Shown: positions 1 to 12,025 of the stretch, in pieces | Position numbering within the stretch: position 1 is the first letter of the stretch | Layout: each line of letters begins with the position of its first letter | From: Triticum aestivum | Lineage: Eukaryota > Streptophyta > Magnoliopsida > Poales > Poaceae | Assembly (NCBI RefSeq): GCF_018294505.1 | Contig: NC_057802.1 | Location: 555,919,716-555,983,715, forward strand | DNA: 64,000 nt | Reading direction: 5' to 3' | Made by a program: the position numbers and the translations under genes | The notes under the pieces: model-generated | What the model was told of the DNA's origin: nothing | The model's database searches: none | What the model saw: the letters and a program-made list of their open reading frames with translations, nothing else

Positions 1-854
1 GAAGCACCCTTATTTGCGAAATGCAATTGCCCTTGTGATAGATAAACATTATGAACATCACCATCAGAATGTGTCATCGGGGCACGGATGACCCTACGGT
101 TTCCCTCCACGCCAACACCTATAACCAAACCAGCATTCGTACACAGATGCAGCATCCCCCTGAAAAACACGCTTTCTGAAGTGCGGCGTACCGATATTGG
201 ACTCTTCCAAGCAGCTCGACGTGCCCAAACTGCAGCTTGGGATGAGTAGATCCCCACTGATTTGATGTCTGTAGTAGCACCAGCAATCGTCGGTCTATTC
301 GCACCCGCAAAACCGGCAGGCGCAAACTCGAACACATGGAAGTGGGAGGAGACGGCCGGGTCGAACCCCAGGCGAGCGATCGAGGCGTTGCTGGAGCAGT
401 TGGTGGCACGCACAACCACCCATCTTTCAGTGACGGGATTGCACACCACGTAGTCTGCTATATTCTTGGGACCAAGGTGCGTCCTGCGTCGGCAAAGGAG
501 GAGGAAGCCATTGCAGCCGTCTAACAAGTGCATCTCAAATCTATCGTGTTTGGGCAGCATGAACGAGAGCGACGGGTCCATGCTAGCGCACCAGTTCCCC
601 GATAGGCTTTGGTAACCTGTATTCTTGTTGCGGATTTGGTAGAAGATGCCGGCGAGGGTCGACTGGGGCAGCTTCTTGCGGTGGTCCGGGTGGGAGACGA
701 GGTCGCGCCATCGCCTGGAAACGCACTTGCAGCAGCATGTGGACTTGTAGGGCACGCGAGAGAAGATCTCGACGAGGAGGTCGTCGGAGAGCTCGGACAC
801 CGGGCTACTCTCCGTGTCTCTCTTCTTCTTGCAGCTCCCTGTGACTGGCGCCAT
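1..854 (-). CDS. F-box protein, partial (C-terminus beyond left edge)
   Basis: The ATG is at 852-854 on the minus strand and the frame stays open for 284 codons to the window edge, so the C-terminus is missing. Residues about 21-60 form an F-box (SDDLLVEIFSRVPYKST, then CVSRRWRDLVSHPDH). The F-box-associated region follows, with VVCNPVTERWVVV near 136-148 and GFDPAVSSHFHVFEF at 163-177. By family knowledge such proteins bind SKP1 through the F-box and recruit substrates to an SCF ubiquitin ligase; the substrate cannot be inferred. It is a paralogue of the copies at 19700-20850 and 55147-56313, sharing most motifs and the upstream module. Unlike the 20-kb copy, it lacks the 4-bp deletion in the F-box. 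No stop or frameshift occurs in the visible part, so it may be functional. Confidence 0.85.
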   Translation of the reverse strand, partial: MAPVTGSCKKKRDTESSPVSELSDDLLVEIFSRVPYKSTCCCKCVSRRWRDLVSHPDHRKKLPQSTLAGIFYQIRNKNTGYQSLSGNWCASMDPSLSFMLPKHDRFEMHLLDGCNGFLLLCRRRTHLGPKNIADYVVCNPVTERWVVVRATNCSSNASIARLGFDPAVSSHFHVFEFAPAGFAGANRPTIAGATTDIKSVGIYSSQAAVWARRAAWKSPISVRRTSESVFFRGMLHLCTNAGLVIGVGVEGNRRVIRAPMTHSDGDVHNVYLSQGQLHFANKGA

Positions 855-1150
855 CGCCGGCAGCCGGCAGTTTGGGACTTGTCCACCGGTGGCGGTGATG
901 GAGAGCGTGAGGATCAGCCGCGAATTGCTCGCTTGGCACGCGAACTGCGACGCGAGAGTTTGAGGGTTTCGTTCGTGTTGGCGGCGGCGAGAGACGGATC
1001 GAGGTGGAACAGTGGAAGGTCGGTATGCCCGCCGGTCTATGTGGTGATGAGTCGGACGAGGCCTGTATCTGGGCTTTTGTCAAAAAAATCTGGGCCGTAT
1101 ATGACTCGGAACCTACAAGTAGACAGACTTCAATTTCTATTCTTTTTTTT
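855..1150 (-). promoter_or_regulatory. upstream module of the left F-box gene
   Basis: This segment lies directly upstream of the minus-strand F-box start. At 1090-1140 it holds a block (plus-strand GGGCCGTATATGACTCGG, then ACCTACAAGTAGACAGACTT) that recurs upstream of the 20-kb and 55-kb F-box copies and as an orphan at 53850-53900. The block lies about 240-290 bp from the ATG, close to the spacing in the paralogues, so it probably belongs to the 5' leader or core promoter. The exact transcription start cannot be seen. Confidence 0.5.
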
Positions 1151-2325
1151 TTGCAACTCTCCCTCTCTTCCCTTTTCCTCCTCCTCTCTTCTCCTTTTGT
1201 TGCAACCGGCGACAGGCCAAACGCCGGGAAGACCGAGGTGCCCGTGCTACAACCATGGCCACGGGGAGGAGCTGCAACTATGGTACTGGGAGAGTTGCAA
1301 ACGGCGTTTTCCCGTGCTACAACCATGGACACAAAAAGCTACATCCAGTAGATAAAAAAGCTTCAACCAAAGAACAAAATACAGAAAAAGTTACAACCGT
1401 TTGACAAAAAGCTTCAACCCGCAGATGAAAAAGCTTCAACCAGAGATTGAGAAATCTTTCTCGACGACGGCAATGGCGTCTCTCTGTGTTTTTGCTGCAA
1501 CCATAGAGTAAAAAGCTGCAACCCGCAATGTACAAAGCTTCAACCGGCCTTTGCAAAAAAAAGCTTCAACGGCGAGGCTATGACGACGAGGTTGAAAAAA
1601 GCTTCAACAATGAGGCTGCTATGATGGTGAGGGGGGCTGCGACCACGGAAGCATGCCATGGTGCAACCGCAGGGCGTGGTGCTACAACCGTGTGCAGTGG
1701 TGCGACGAGCGGCGACGGCGGAGCTGCATCGGCGCACGATGGTCGGGGATGCTACCAACGGCGTTTGGTTTTGCTACAACCGAGAAAAACAAAGCTACAA
1801 TAGCTGGTGAGGGGAGTTGCATGCTAGCAGCGACGGCCGACGTTGAAATGCAACCGGCGACGACGAGAGCACCGGCCCCCGGGCCGTGAGGAGAGGAGAG
1901 CACCGGCCACCGGGCCGCGAGAAGCGAAGGACTAGTCGCCGAGAGGTAGGGGTTGTAGGGGAGCGGTAGGTGAGGGGGGAGGGGAGGAAGAGATGCGAAC
2001 GTAGAGGAGGAAGACGACCGGCGGTGAGGGCGGCGACCGGCGGTGAGGGCGGCGACCGGCGGTGAGGGAAGACGAGGAGGCGAGGCGGTCGGCGCGTGCG
2101 GGGGCGTCGGCGCTTGCGAGGCGGGCCTCTCCCTTTCCCACGCGGGAGGTTGAAGATGGGAGGTTGGGGACGAAGGGATCTAATGGCTCGGGAGGGAGGG
2201 GGGGCAGATCTGATGGCTAGGGCTCGACCGGCCCAACAGGTTGGCCGGTGTGCCGGCGCAGATCGCTGCGGCATTGACGTCTCCCCCTCAACGCAACAAC
2301 CAGAAATTGACATAAAGATCATATG
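1150..2325. repeat. element with dispersed GCTRCAACC / GCTTCAACC motifs
   Basis: Short motifs such as GCTACAACC, GCTGCAACC and GCTTCAACC recur every 20-60 bp from about 1200 to 1860, followed by a GC-rich part to about 2280. The same style of repeat occurs at 47400-48488. The open frames here are low-complexity and differ in all frames, so no gene is called. It separates the F-box promoter from the next F-box 3' flank, which suggests an inserted non-autonomous element. I found no terminal repeats or TSD that would class it. Confidence 0.45.
2015..2068 (+). repeat. 19-bp tandem repeat, about 3 copies
   Basis: The unit CGACCGGCGGTGAGGGCGG starts at 2015, 2034 and 2053; the third copy is incomplete. 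It lies in the GC-rich half of the surrounding repetitive element. Confidence 0.8.
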
Positions 2326-4870
2326 ATGCTCGTGCCGAATTGTCCTTCATTATCCAATCTGAACTTTCTCTGGATAGACTATCAGAATTCCAGGATGGAG
2401 CAAACAATAAAAAGTTTCTATGTTTGGTAAATCTACAACGTACGTTAGACCATAAATTCCCAGCAACAATAGGATGCAGTTACATGTACCCATGCCTCAA
2501 CTAACTAAACCAACTCATCTGTTGGAAATTCAACCGGGGAATACGTTTTTAATATAGGCCAGTGATGGTGAGTTGGTGACACAAAGATAATCAAACCAGA
2601 ATGGCGAAAATCTCTTGATGTTCAGAGTTAAATTGCAACAGCAGTTCGTATATCATAAAGCCTTAACAATAGTTAGTGTTAAACTACTACATTCTTTTCG
2701 AAAAGAAGGAAAGCCCCCGGCCTCTCCATCAGAATGATGCATACAACCATTTTATTAAATGAAAGTATGGATATAGTATGAGGCTCAGTATTGGCTCATA
2801 AAAGGAGCGGAAACGAAGTAAATAAAGTAAAAGATGCCACGGCCGGCGAAAAACAGGCTACGATAACTAAACACCTAGTCTATTATTAGCTCCCATCCAA
2901 ATCGGTTGAAGATAACACATGCCACCATCTCCGAACGGTTGCACCCAGTAAGAAAAAGCTCACTTGAGTCCGGATGAGTGAGTGACGAACACGTATGGAT
3001 CCAAGCAGTGGCTCTGTAGATAACCTGCAAAAAGTTGGTAAATTTTTTTCCCGTTAAAGATCACATCATTTCTGCAGTTTCATATAGCCGAAAATAGTGC
3101 ACATATCCCTATCCGAATATGTCTCACAATATTTGATTCAACTCCATTTAACCACGTCCCAAATGACGTGTTAATACTACTTGGAGGATTAACGTTGAAG
3201 GCTATATGAATCGTACGCCAAAGCAGTTTGGCTAGCGGACAATTGAGAAAGAGGTGTTGTATATTTTCATCCTGGTTGCAAAAACAACATCGAGAACTGA
3301 ACTACGAACCCATCTTTGCTTTGGCAAGTTATCCTTAGTTAAAATCACTTCCCTCTGGACAAACTACATGAAAATTTCAATTCTCAGCGGAACTTTAATC
3401 TTCCAGATATGAAGTGATCTCGAGATTGGCCCAGACTAAATTAGATCCAAGTACATAGATTTCACCACGAAACAACCGTTCCTAGATAATTTCGAGTGAA
3501 TGGCATCTGGTTGGTCCGAAAGTTGAACATTCATCAACCTGCGCACCAAGTGTACCAAGGAGTTCCAATGTTCCCCCACCAGAGACCTCCTGAATTGGAT
3601 ATTAAGAGGGACCGGTTTAATAGTGTAGCGACATAAGCTTCCTTACATTGTACGATATTATATAAAGTGGTATATTGCAAGGCGAAAGGCATCTCCCCTA
3701 ATCATGCATCTTCCCAGAATCTAGTCGTGTTGCCGTTACCAATGATAATTTCACCCTCTGAAAAAGGGTTTCTTTCATCCTCATTAACCCCTTCAAAAAT
3801 GGCGAATCGTTAGGTCTAGGGGTAACATGGGCCAATATATTAGATTATAGGTACTTGTTATGCAAACTTTGTACCCACGTACCTCTGTCTGAACAGATAA
3901 CCGAAATAAACATTTGCTAAGTATCATCTATTTTTAACTTCTAAGTTCTCGACCTCTAACCCACCTTCGTCTTTGGGTCTACAAATTATATCTTATCTGG
4001 TCAATTTGTGTTTCATCTTAACTTCATCACATTGCTAGAAAAGGCGAGATCGATAAAAGTCTAGTCTTTTTCGTACCCCTACCGGTACTTCAAAAAAAGA
4101 TAAAAGGAGCATTGGCAAACTAGTCAGAACTGAGTTTATGAACACAAGCCGCCCCCATAAGGCATAAGCTTGCCCATCCAGTAGCTTAGCTTTTTTTCAA
4201 ATCGATCTTCAATGCACTTCCACTCCTTATTCGATAATTTGCGATGATGAATTGGTATCCCTAGGTAACTGAACGATAGGGAGCCCATTTCACATCTCAG
4301 CAATTGTCTGTATGCATCTTATTCCTCTCCGGCCCTCCCAAAACAGTACAATTCTTTCGTTAAAGTTAATTTTCAGTCCCGACAATTGTTCAAATAAGCA
4401 AAGTTTAGCTTCATATTTCTAGCTTTTGCGAGATCATGTTCCATGAAAATAATTGTGTCATCCGCGTATTGTAGTATGGACACTCCCCCATCCACAACAT
4501 GCAGAACTAGACCTCCTACTTGGTTATTCTATTTAGCCCGACCGATAAGAACTGCCAACATATCCACAACTATGTTGAATAGAACGTTAAACTACTACTA
4601 TTATATATTACTATATCGCAGCTTCAACGGACATGAAAATACAGAACAAAGATGGAACGACAAACATAACTGAATCTCCATGGCATGTGATCCTCAAACA
4701 CTCTTGAAATGTAACTGGAGTCATGTACTCATGACCATTCCAGATCCACCCCAACACTAGGATCTTAAGTTCTAGGCTTGCGCTGAGAACAAGAAAATAA
4801 CCCTAAAATTCGATATGGCTCATATAGCCATATGCTATGGCCCACATCCGCAACTCATTTATTTTGAATT
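2325..4870 (-). other. F-box 3'-flank module, split by a LINE
   Basis: The segments 2325-2690 and 4599-4870 match the downstream flanks of other F-box copies at 23930-24600 and 54260-54790. Shared landmarks are ATTATCCAATCTGAAC, GGAGCAAACAATAA, GTTAAACTACTAC and AACAAGAAAATAACC. No F-box coding region adjoins this copy, so it is an orphan 3' flank. The LINE at 2691-4585 interrupts it; the uninterrupted order can be read from the 24-kb and 54-kb copies. Confidence 0.6.
2691..4585 (-). mobile_element. 5'-truncated LINE (non-LTR retrotransposon) with RT and zf-RVT remnants
   Basis: The 13-bp TSD GTTAAACTACTAC flanks it at 2678-2690 and 4586-4598. On the minus strand the reverse transcriptase core QYADDTIIFMEH is readable, with the YADD catalytic motif encoded at 4457-4468. 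It is followed by SYLGIPIHHRKLS, VLTSLPMLLLSFF and a zinc-binding zf-RVT segment (CCFCNQDENIQHLFLNCP) near 3210-3290. Several stops and frameshifts interrupt the frame, so no protein is expected. The 5' part (endonuclease and early RT) is absent, as is usual for target-primed insertion. The 3' end at about 2691 shows GGCCTCTCCATCAGAATGAT, similar to the end at about 5930. Confidence 0.85.
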
Positions 4871-5892
4871 GTGGGACTTGGCTTTTGATCATGTACGACT
4901 GCGAAGCCCCTAATCGATTTCTCTAGCGCACCCATGGAAGGACTAGGCTTTTGGCCCTGTACCATCAGGGCACCGAGTGTATTTTGCCTGTGTGAGAGGT
5001 GGGATCCTGCAATATTCCTCGCGTGCCGGCTTCATTTCACAAACGGGAGGACGTTCCGGGCGGTGGACCGGAGGACCTGGGGCTCGAAGCTAAGGGGTTG
5101 GGAGCTGGCTTGTAGGGGTCGTGGATAATAACAGGCTCAGCCAACGGATGTAACGACCAGCGGCATGATGAGTCTCATGGCCGCAGTGATGGTGGCTAGT
5201 TCATAGCAGAGAGATCTGGGAGATGAACCGGGACCAGGAGAGATCAGAACATGGGACGGGTGGGTTTGGAGCAGGTGAAATTAATGCAGGAGGGATTATA
5301 GGTGGGACGTGGCGAGAGAATCGGTCTGGTATGAAAACACAACGACGTAATTTTGGAAGCAATCTCACATGTGAGATGAAAAATGCATCGATGTCTCACC
5401 ATTGGTCCGACAAATGCCATATGTAGGATGTCTGATAGGAAGTGTTTTCCCTTGAGATAAAGCTATCTGATTGGTTTGGCTATTAAGATAAGAAATGAAC
5501 AGAACAACACGATGAATGATCAATAACGTTCCTCGTGGCCAATATACCGATTCATGTGTGGTAACTCAGAGTTTAGCGTAACAGCTTATGCTTTCTGTGG
5601 GAAGCACATAGAGCCAAGTGGTGGGGCAGATAAATATATATCTATGTCATTTTAACTAACTAGTGTAATTCAAATGGAGAAACTATCATCTATGGTAGTA
5701 TATATTGGAAAATTGCAACAGTTTCTTTAGACCACTGCAATAAGCCTAGCGCCAATCAGTCAAACATTTAAAGTGGACCATGTCACCTCCACTCAGATCA
5801 CTCCAAATCAGTATTCATCTCTTGAATAGCATGCCCATGCACGTTCGCTTTGAAGGAACAAGAATGTTCAGCTAAACTTGATGACTCCACGC
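4871..5892. other. intergenic, no recognisable gene
   Basis: I see nothing that supports a gene here. There are two short open stretches (4934-5128 and 5223-5426) without recognisable motifs, and an AT-rich tail after 5600. No terminal repeats were identified. Confidence 0.4.
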
Positions 5893-6985
5893 CTACCTTT
5901 TTTATTTAGAAAAGGAGCATATACCCCCGGCCTCTACATCTGAGCGATGCATGCAACCATTTTATTAATTATTTACAAAGACATTACAAAGAAATACATC
6001 AGTAAGCTTGAAGTCACCATCTTGGCAACACCTATCTCTACTGCTATCCCCTTGGTGAAGGGGAGCCGAATGTTCGAGCCAAATACAAATACCAAACGGA
6101 CATCGCAAGAAAGCCTAACATCTAAGGCCGGATGCCCCAGCCAAGCCACAATGCCGGACTGGGTCACATACCGGTCCGGTGCACTATCAGAGCCGCAGCC
6201 AGCGTCATCCACCGATCCATCTCCAGAGTAAGTACCGAAGTACCGACCTTACCAGGCCTGTCGTCGACGCCACCACGGTGCCAGACAACGCCACCATCCT
6301 GCACATATCCATCCACACGCGCCCGTTGCTGAAACACCACAGGGGCGGCGCCAGCGTGGGGTCATGTAGGGGCGGCCGCCCCGGGTAAAATTTTGCGATG
6401 TAGGGTACCTCCCCTGCTAGTTTGGCTCGTGCACACCATGGGAGGGAGCCGAGCTCTGTTCCAACCGTTATGTTCCGTCGTAAGTTCGGTCGAGAAGAAG
6501 ACGACGAGAGAGATAACGATTTGCATAACAAATGGGCCAGCTAGTGAGTCACAGATAGTAAAGGCCCAGTTAAACAGGAGCCCACTATTTGCGTATGACG
6601 TACACCCTTGAGCCTTGACGTTCCCAATTCCTCCAACCTCCCCAATCACGATCGATCGAGAAAACGAATCAACACATCAGGAGAACGACATCAAAGGCGC
6701 TGTCATCGTCTGATCTGGTAGACCAAGATCTAGGGTTTCCCTCAGAACATCTGATCGAGTTGACATGACCTCCAATGATGATGACTCGCGAAGGAAAGAA
6801 CGTTAGAGATGCGGCCATCGTCCACCGAGACCGCAGTTAGGCGCTTTTCACTGGAAGCCGCGTCTTCCCGATCTCGCGGTTGGCTGGAACCGCATGGAGC
6901 TTTGCCATGAAGACGTATGTCGCCGTCGGTACTTCGGTAGTGATCCTCCATCCCCTCACTGGAGCCCTCATCAAGACACAAGATG
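5893..6985 (-). mobile_element. non-LTR retroelement fragment (3' end and leader-like GC-rich part)
   Basis: The low-coordinate end (GGCCTCTACATCTGAGCGATG near 5930, then ATGCAACCATTTTATTAA) is nearly the same as the LINE 3' end at 2710-2760, so the element is minus oriented. The interior (CGACGCCACCACGGTG near 6268; CTAGGGTTTCCCTC near 6731) resembles the element at 17025-18110. At about 6341 the sequence CAGGGGCGGCGCCAGC looks like one terminus of a hAT-type insertion, but the matching end was not found. The right boundary against the LTR remnant is approximate and no TSD was identified. Confidence 0.5.
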
Positions 6986-7309
6986 GGCCAAATAAGTACT
7001 AGAGGGTTGCGCCGAGGGGGGCACAACCCACCTGGGCGCGCCTGAGGGCCTAGGCGCGCCCTAGTGGGTTATGCCCACCTCGGTGGCCTCCGGCACCACC
7101 TGTTCGCTCTATAAATACCCAAATATTCCAGAAACCCTGGGGGATTCGACAAAAATCAATTCCAGTCGTCGCAAGTTCCAGAAACCACAGATCCAATCTA
7201 GGCACCATCACGGAGGGGTTCATCGTCCTCATTGGTGCCTCTCCGATGATGCGTGAGTAGTTCATTGTAGACCTACGGGTCCGTAGCTAGTAGCTATCAC
7301 TACAGGAAT

Positions 7310-7680
7310 CAGCTACTTTGCCGTCTGCCGCGGACGGCAAAAGGCTCTTGCAAAGTAGGCATCGGTAAAGAGCTTCTTTTCCATCTGCTTTTTGAAGCGG
7401 ACGCAAAGGGGCCTTTGCCATCAGCGGCGGACGGCAAAGAAAGCCGACGGCAATAAATTCGCTGTTAGTCCGTTAGGTTGCTAACGGCAGTCTTTGCCGT
7501 CCGTGGCTGACGGCAAAGAGCATCAAGCCTTTGCCGTCTGCCACTGTAGGCAAACTGACCAAATGGGTCAGCTGCCAGGAAGCACAGGTGGTTGCCACGT
7601 GGCTTCTTTGCCGTCCGCCGCGGACGGCAAAGAGCCCGTTGCCGTCGGTGGCAGACGGCAAAGAGCCTGCATTGCCTCTT
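7310..7680. repeat. left subterminal repeats of CACTA-A
   Basis: Palindromic copies such as TTTGCCGTCCGCCGCGGACG (7610-7629) and degenerate versions lie at intervals. In En/Spm elements such subterminal repeats are the binding sites of TnpA; that role is inferred here from position and repetition. Confidence 0.75.
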
Positions 7681-8049
7681 TTTTCTGTTTTTTCTTATAC
7701 CCAACCATTTTCACAGCAAATAGATGATACATATATATTTTTCACATGGCAAGTTCACAGCAAACATATGAGATATCCAACACATATAATTTCATCATAC
7801 ATGCATAGTTCCATCAACCATACATAGCAAGTTCCACATACATGCATCCAACCATACATATTACAATAGTGTCATCCTACCATACATGCATAGTTCATCG
7901 ATACAAAAGAAACATAGTTCATCCAAACAAGCACTCCATCTATGCTAGCTTCCGTGAAGCGAATGAATTCTGCAAAATGGGAAATAAGAAAGTTAGAAGA
8001 AGAAGATTAGAAGAAGAAGAAGAAGAAAATGAAGAAGCAGAAGAAGAAT

Positions 8050-8640
8050 ATATGACATTTATGAGCTAATTTAGGTGAAATTGATCGTTTGTGATATAAG
8101 TTAGGTGAAATGGATCGTTTATGAGCTAACCTAGGTGAAATGGATCGCTTATGAGCTAACTTAGGTAAAATGCATCATTTTAGAGCTAACCTAGGTAAGA
8201 TGGATCATTTTGGAGCTAACCTAGGTAAAATGGGTCATTTTAGAGCTAACTTGGGTAAAATGGATCATTTATGAGCTAAGTAAGGTAAAATGGGTCATTT
8301 TAGAGCTAACTTGGGTAAAATGGATCGTTTATGAGCTAACTAAGGTAAAATGGATCATTTTAGAACTAACTTAGGTAAAATGGATCGTTTATGAGCTAAC
8401 TAAGCTAATTATGCCATTTTTGACATAAGTAAGCTAAGTACATGTCATTATTGAGCAAACCTAGTTAACTAAGCATATTAGAGCTAACTTTGGTCATTTT
8501 GGAGGAAACAAAGCTAAGTATAGATCGTTTTAGAGCTAACTTAGGTAAAATGGATGGTTTTGGAGGTCAGTAAGCTTATTAAGTCATTTTGGAGGAAATA
8601 AAGCTAAGTCTAGGTCATTGTGGTAAGCATTTTGGAGGAA
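8050..8640 (+). repeat. 30-bp minisatellite in CACTA-A
   Basis: About 19 diverged units of about 30 bp (form GAGCTAACCTAGGTRARATGG then RTCATTTTR) lie downstream of the minus-strand TnpA gene. The same array occurs in CACTA-B at 62100-62790. Units abut without spacers, so it is a minisatellite and not a CRISPR array. Confidence 0.85.
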
Positions 8641-8702
8641 ATAAGGCTAAGTCTAGGTCTTTATGCATTTGTTAAGCAAAACACTAGAGAAACTTACCAT
8701 GA

Positions 8703-11051
8703 TCATGGAGGTGTAGGAGCGGGCAGGCTCGTGCCGGTAGCTGGAGAAGGATCGTGCGATGCTTGTCTGGAGTTACGCTGCACCAAAGATCATTTCCAAT
8801 GTCTCGTTAGCATGATGACACTCAAATGTTAAGACTAGCAAGTAATGTCCATTCAAATTAAACTCACCGTGGTCCCAGGAGCAATCACTGGCATCGGCGG
8901 AGCGGTCTGACCGGTCTTCTCGCACACAGACTGCACATTTGGTTTTGACGACTCAGTCATACTAGTTAGTAATGAGACAAACACTACATGAATGTTTTGG
9001 CTAATCTGCAGAAGAAACTTACCACAAGGAGCTCGTACATGGCCCTTGCCTGCATGTCATTCCGTGCCCTCTCCTCCTCCAACATCGTTGTCGTCCTCTC
9101 CTCCAACTCCCGCTGCCTCTCCGCCGCCTCCGCCAGAAGTTTCTCCGTTCTATCTCTCTCACTCTGTATAGCAGCCTGCAACACCACTCCTCGTTACCAT
9201 TTGTAATCATTGATGGAAGCACAGACAATGTAATGGAGAAAGATAACTGAGTACGTATAACTAACCTTGATGGCGAGTTGGACTGGCCGTTCACGAGGCC
9301 TTATCTCAGGAGCGGAGCTCGACTGGCGCGCCTTGATCTCCGGGAGAGTGCTAGGACAACGGATAAGTCCATCTCCAATGGCTATGGAGCCATGGGACCT
9401 CCCGCCACCAGATATCATCACCAGCTCTGGATCAATGGGACCCTGGCTCGGGTTAAAGTCCTCCCCTTTCCTCGCCTTCCCCTCATCTCTATATTTCACG
9501 AGCTTGTCGTGGGAGGAGATGTTGGTGAAGTTGTTTGCATCATCGAGGTCAGACGGAGAGAATGCCTTGACTTTCTTGAAAGAGGCAGTGTGGGCCATGG
9601 CATACAGGTCGTACACCTCTGGCACCTTATCCGCCTTATTGTAGCGTGCCTGAAAGAGAGAAACAAAGTAAATTAGTAATTAAAGGGCTCAAGCTAGCAT
9701 GATGAATGAATTGCATGAATCATGAAGCAAACCACATACCCAGTTCCGCCCGAACTGATATAAGTTGGAGCTGCCTTGATGGTGTGGCACACCTTCCATT
9801 TGGGCACGTTTGTCCTTGGCCGCGTTGTGGACGGCTAGCCATTCTTTTGAGCACCACTCATTGACCAACACCTCCCAACAATCCATCCGATCCGCACACC
9901 ATCTCGGAGGCGCCTAAGTTAGCAAATAGAAACTTGAGCGCTACGGCTATGAATTACTAAATGAAGGAAGTAAGTACAAGGCCTTAAGAATTACCTTCAT
10001 GTACTGCTCCTTACTCAGGAACTTATCGCGGCACGCCGGCTTGGGCTTCTTGATACCACGCAAGGCGTAGTAGTCTCGAACAGCCTGCACCCGAGCCTCG
10101 TGCCGTAAGTTCTGTAGTAGGCGCTTGCAGACGTTCTCGATAACATTTGCCGCCTCCTCCTCGTATCCCTCCTCACACCTGTAGAATGTCTGCAATCAAA
10201 TGAGACAATATTGATTAGTACAATTAATAACTAGCTAGTTGAAGATTTTTAAATGTGTAAAGGAGAAATTACCCAGAACTTTCTGATCACCACATCTGCC
10301 CTCGTGTCGCACAAGACACCGTCGATAATCTCACCCGGCGGGGCCGGGGCAGCCAAGTAGTGCTCCCAGCTCAATCCAAGCTCTGGAAGCCGACCCTCAC
10401 CAGGCAACGTGACAAACCCCGGGAAGTTTTGCCGGCAAAGCACTCCAAGGACGGAGTTGGGCCGGCGGACACTATGATGGTGGTCCCAACCCCTACAGCA
10501 TGACAAGGCCAACGCATTAGATATTTGAAGAAACGTGAATGCAGAAGGTACAAAAGGATTAAATGCACTTACCTCTCCCCATCAGGGAAAATCAACCACC
10601 TCTGCTCGCGGGTCGCCGGCACGGACGGGAGCCGTGTACAACCACGCTGGTAGACGGTGCCCCCCTCCTCCTCAATATCAGTCGGCTCCCCGCCATCATC
10701 AGCATGGCCACTCGGCCCCTCAGGCTCATCCGGCCAGGTACCCCATCCAGACGTGTGCTCCTCTGGGGTCTCGTGGCTCGAAGGCGCGTCGACCCAAAGC
10801 TCGTGGGCCGAAGGCCCGTCGACCCGAGGCTCGTGGACCGGAGTCCGTGTAGCCTCCTCCTCGGACGAGTCCACCCTAGCAGTCTCGTGCTCGGGTGAAA
10901 CAGCTGGGGGTGGCGGCGAGGAAGGCGCCCTAGCAGTCACCCTACCTCCTCTCCCGCGACCACGTGCTCCAACTCCTCTCTTCTTCCCTCCCTTACCTCG
11001 TCCCCTGCTGGGCACCGCTGTCGACGAAGAAGGGCCCGGCGGTGTCGCCAT
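8703..11051 (-). CDS. TnpA-like plant transposase (Ptta/En/Spm type), 8 exons, intact
   Basis: Eight exons with GT-AG junctions read as one open frame: 11051-10573, 10492-10273, 10189-9995, 9913-9740, 9649-9266, 9175-9023, 8930-8868 and 8777-8703. They total 1743 nt (580 residues plus stop) and all phases agree. The chosen start (ATG at 11049-11051) begins MATPPGPSSS; an upstream start cannot be excluded. Order: basic Arg/Gly-rich and acidic Ser/Pro-rich N-terminus; a central region in exons 2-5 typical of plant Ptta/En/Spm transposases (ENVCKRLLQNLRHEARVQ, EWCSKEWLAVHNAAKDKRAQ); a coiled coil rich in Glu and Arg in exon 6 (AEAAERQRELEERTT). Such proteins bind subterminal repeats and help assemble or regulate the transposition complex. 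CACTA-B carries the same exons with identical lengths. Exons are inferred without transcript data. Confidence 0.8.
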
Positions 11052-11410
11052 ACTGTCCAGCAACGCTCGGCGGAGAGGTGCGTGTGGAATGGAAGACCTC
11101 CCACCACGCGCCGACGAAGAAGGGGCCTCGGAGCTCTCCCGACCAGGGCCCACAACCTTTCAACACCTGCCATGACAAAGAGTAAACGAAATTAGTACAA
11201 CATAAAAAAATACCGACATGAATAATAATATGTATATCACTTATGTATCATCATCAAGTACAACATAAAAAAATTGAATACCTGACACTACTAATAATCT
11301 CGATCACTATCATCAATAAATGCATAATCATCATCATCACTATAATCAATGACGGGTTCATAGGGTTCAGTGGCATCAAATATATGACCTAACTCATAAT
11401 TCACAAATAT

Positions 11411-11670
11411 ATGACCTCGTCGGCCTCTGGTGTCGTGGGTGTCGTGTCGGGGTCGGGGTGCCGTGTCGGGGTCGGGGTGCTGTTTCGGAGTCGGGGTCGG
11501 GGTCGGGGTCGGGGTGTGGTGTCAGGGTGTCGGGGGTCGGGGGTCGGGGTGTCGTGCCGGGGTGTCGGGGTGGCGTGTCGGGGTCGGGGTGTCAGGGTCG
11601 TGGTCGGGGTGTGGGTCGGGGTGTGGTGTCAGGCTGTCGGGGTGTCGGGGTCGGGGTGTCGGGGTGTCAG
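11411..11670 (+). repeat. GGGGTC / GGGGTGTCG simple repeat
   Basis: A G-rich plus-strand array of GGGGTC and GGGGTGTC units lies between the first coding exon of TnpA and the pyrimidine tract. Runs of GGGG every 5-8 bases could form G-quadruplexes; this is inference. The long plus-strand open frames here are low complexity. Confidence 0.8.
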
Positions 11671-12025
11671 GGTATCTTTTTCTTCTTCTTCTTCTTTTTT
11701 CCTTTTTTTCTTTTTCTTCTTCTTCTCTTCTTCTTCTTCTCTTCTTCTTCTTCTCCTTTTTCCTCTTCTTCTTCTTCTTCTTCTTCTTTTCTTCTTCTTC
11801 TTCTTCTCCTCCTCTTCCTCCCTCCTCCTCTTCCTCTTCCTCCCTCCTCCTCTTCCTCTTCCTCTTCTTTCTTCCTCCTCCTCTTCTTCTTCTTCTTCTT
11901 CTTCTTCTTCTTCTTCTTCTTCTTCTTCTTCTTCATCTTCTTCTTTCTTCTTCTTCTTTTCTTTCTTCTTCTCCCTCCACCTCTTCCTCCCTCCTCCTCC
12001 TCCTTCTACTCTTCTTATTCTTATA
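11671..12025 (-). repeat. polypurine (GAA/GAG) tract in the TnpA leader intron
   Basis: The plus strand is almost pure CTT/CTC for about 350 bp, so the TnpA coding strand is GAA-rich. It lies between the GC-rich leader (splice-donor-like site near 12182) and the first coding exon, so it is probably intronic. It is followed at 12026-12165 by an ACTAAA-rich simple repeat. Element 2 has a similar purine tract in the equivalent place (40095-40760). Confidence 0.8.

Noticed and set aside
521..886. 121-codon minus frame at the left edge
   Set aside because: It is a shadow of the F-box frame, which carries the recognisable motifs and runs to the window edge.
6341..6650. hAT insertion starting CAGGGGCGGCGCCAGC
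   Set aside because: The second terminus and an 8-bp duplication were not found, so ends cannot be set.
8050..8640. Regular 30-bp repeats resembling a CRISPR array
   Set aside because: Units abut with no spacers, drift in sequence, and lie inside a plant CACTA transposon; the same holds for 62100-62790.
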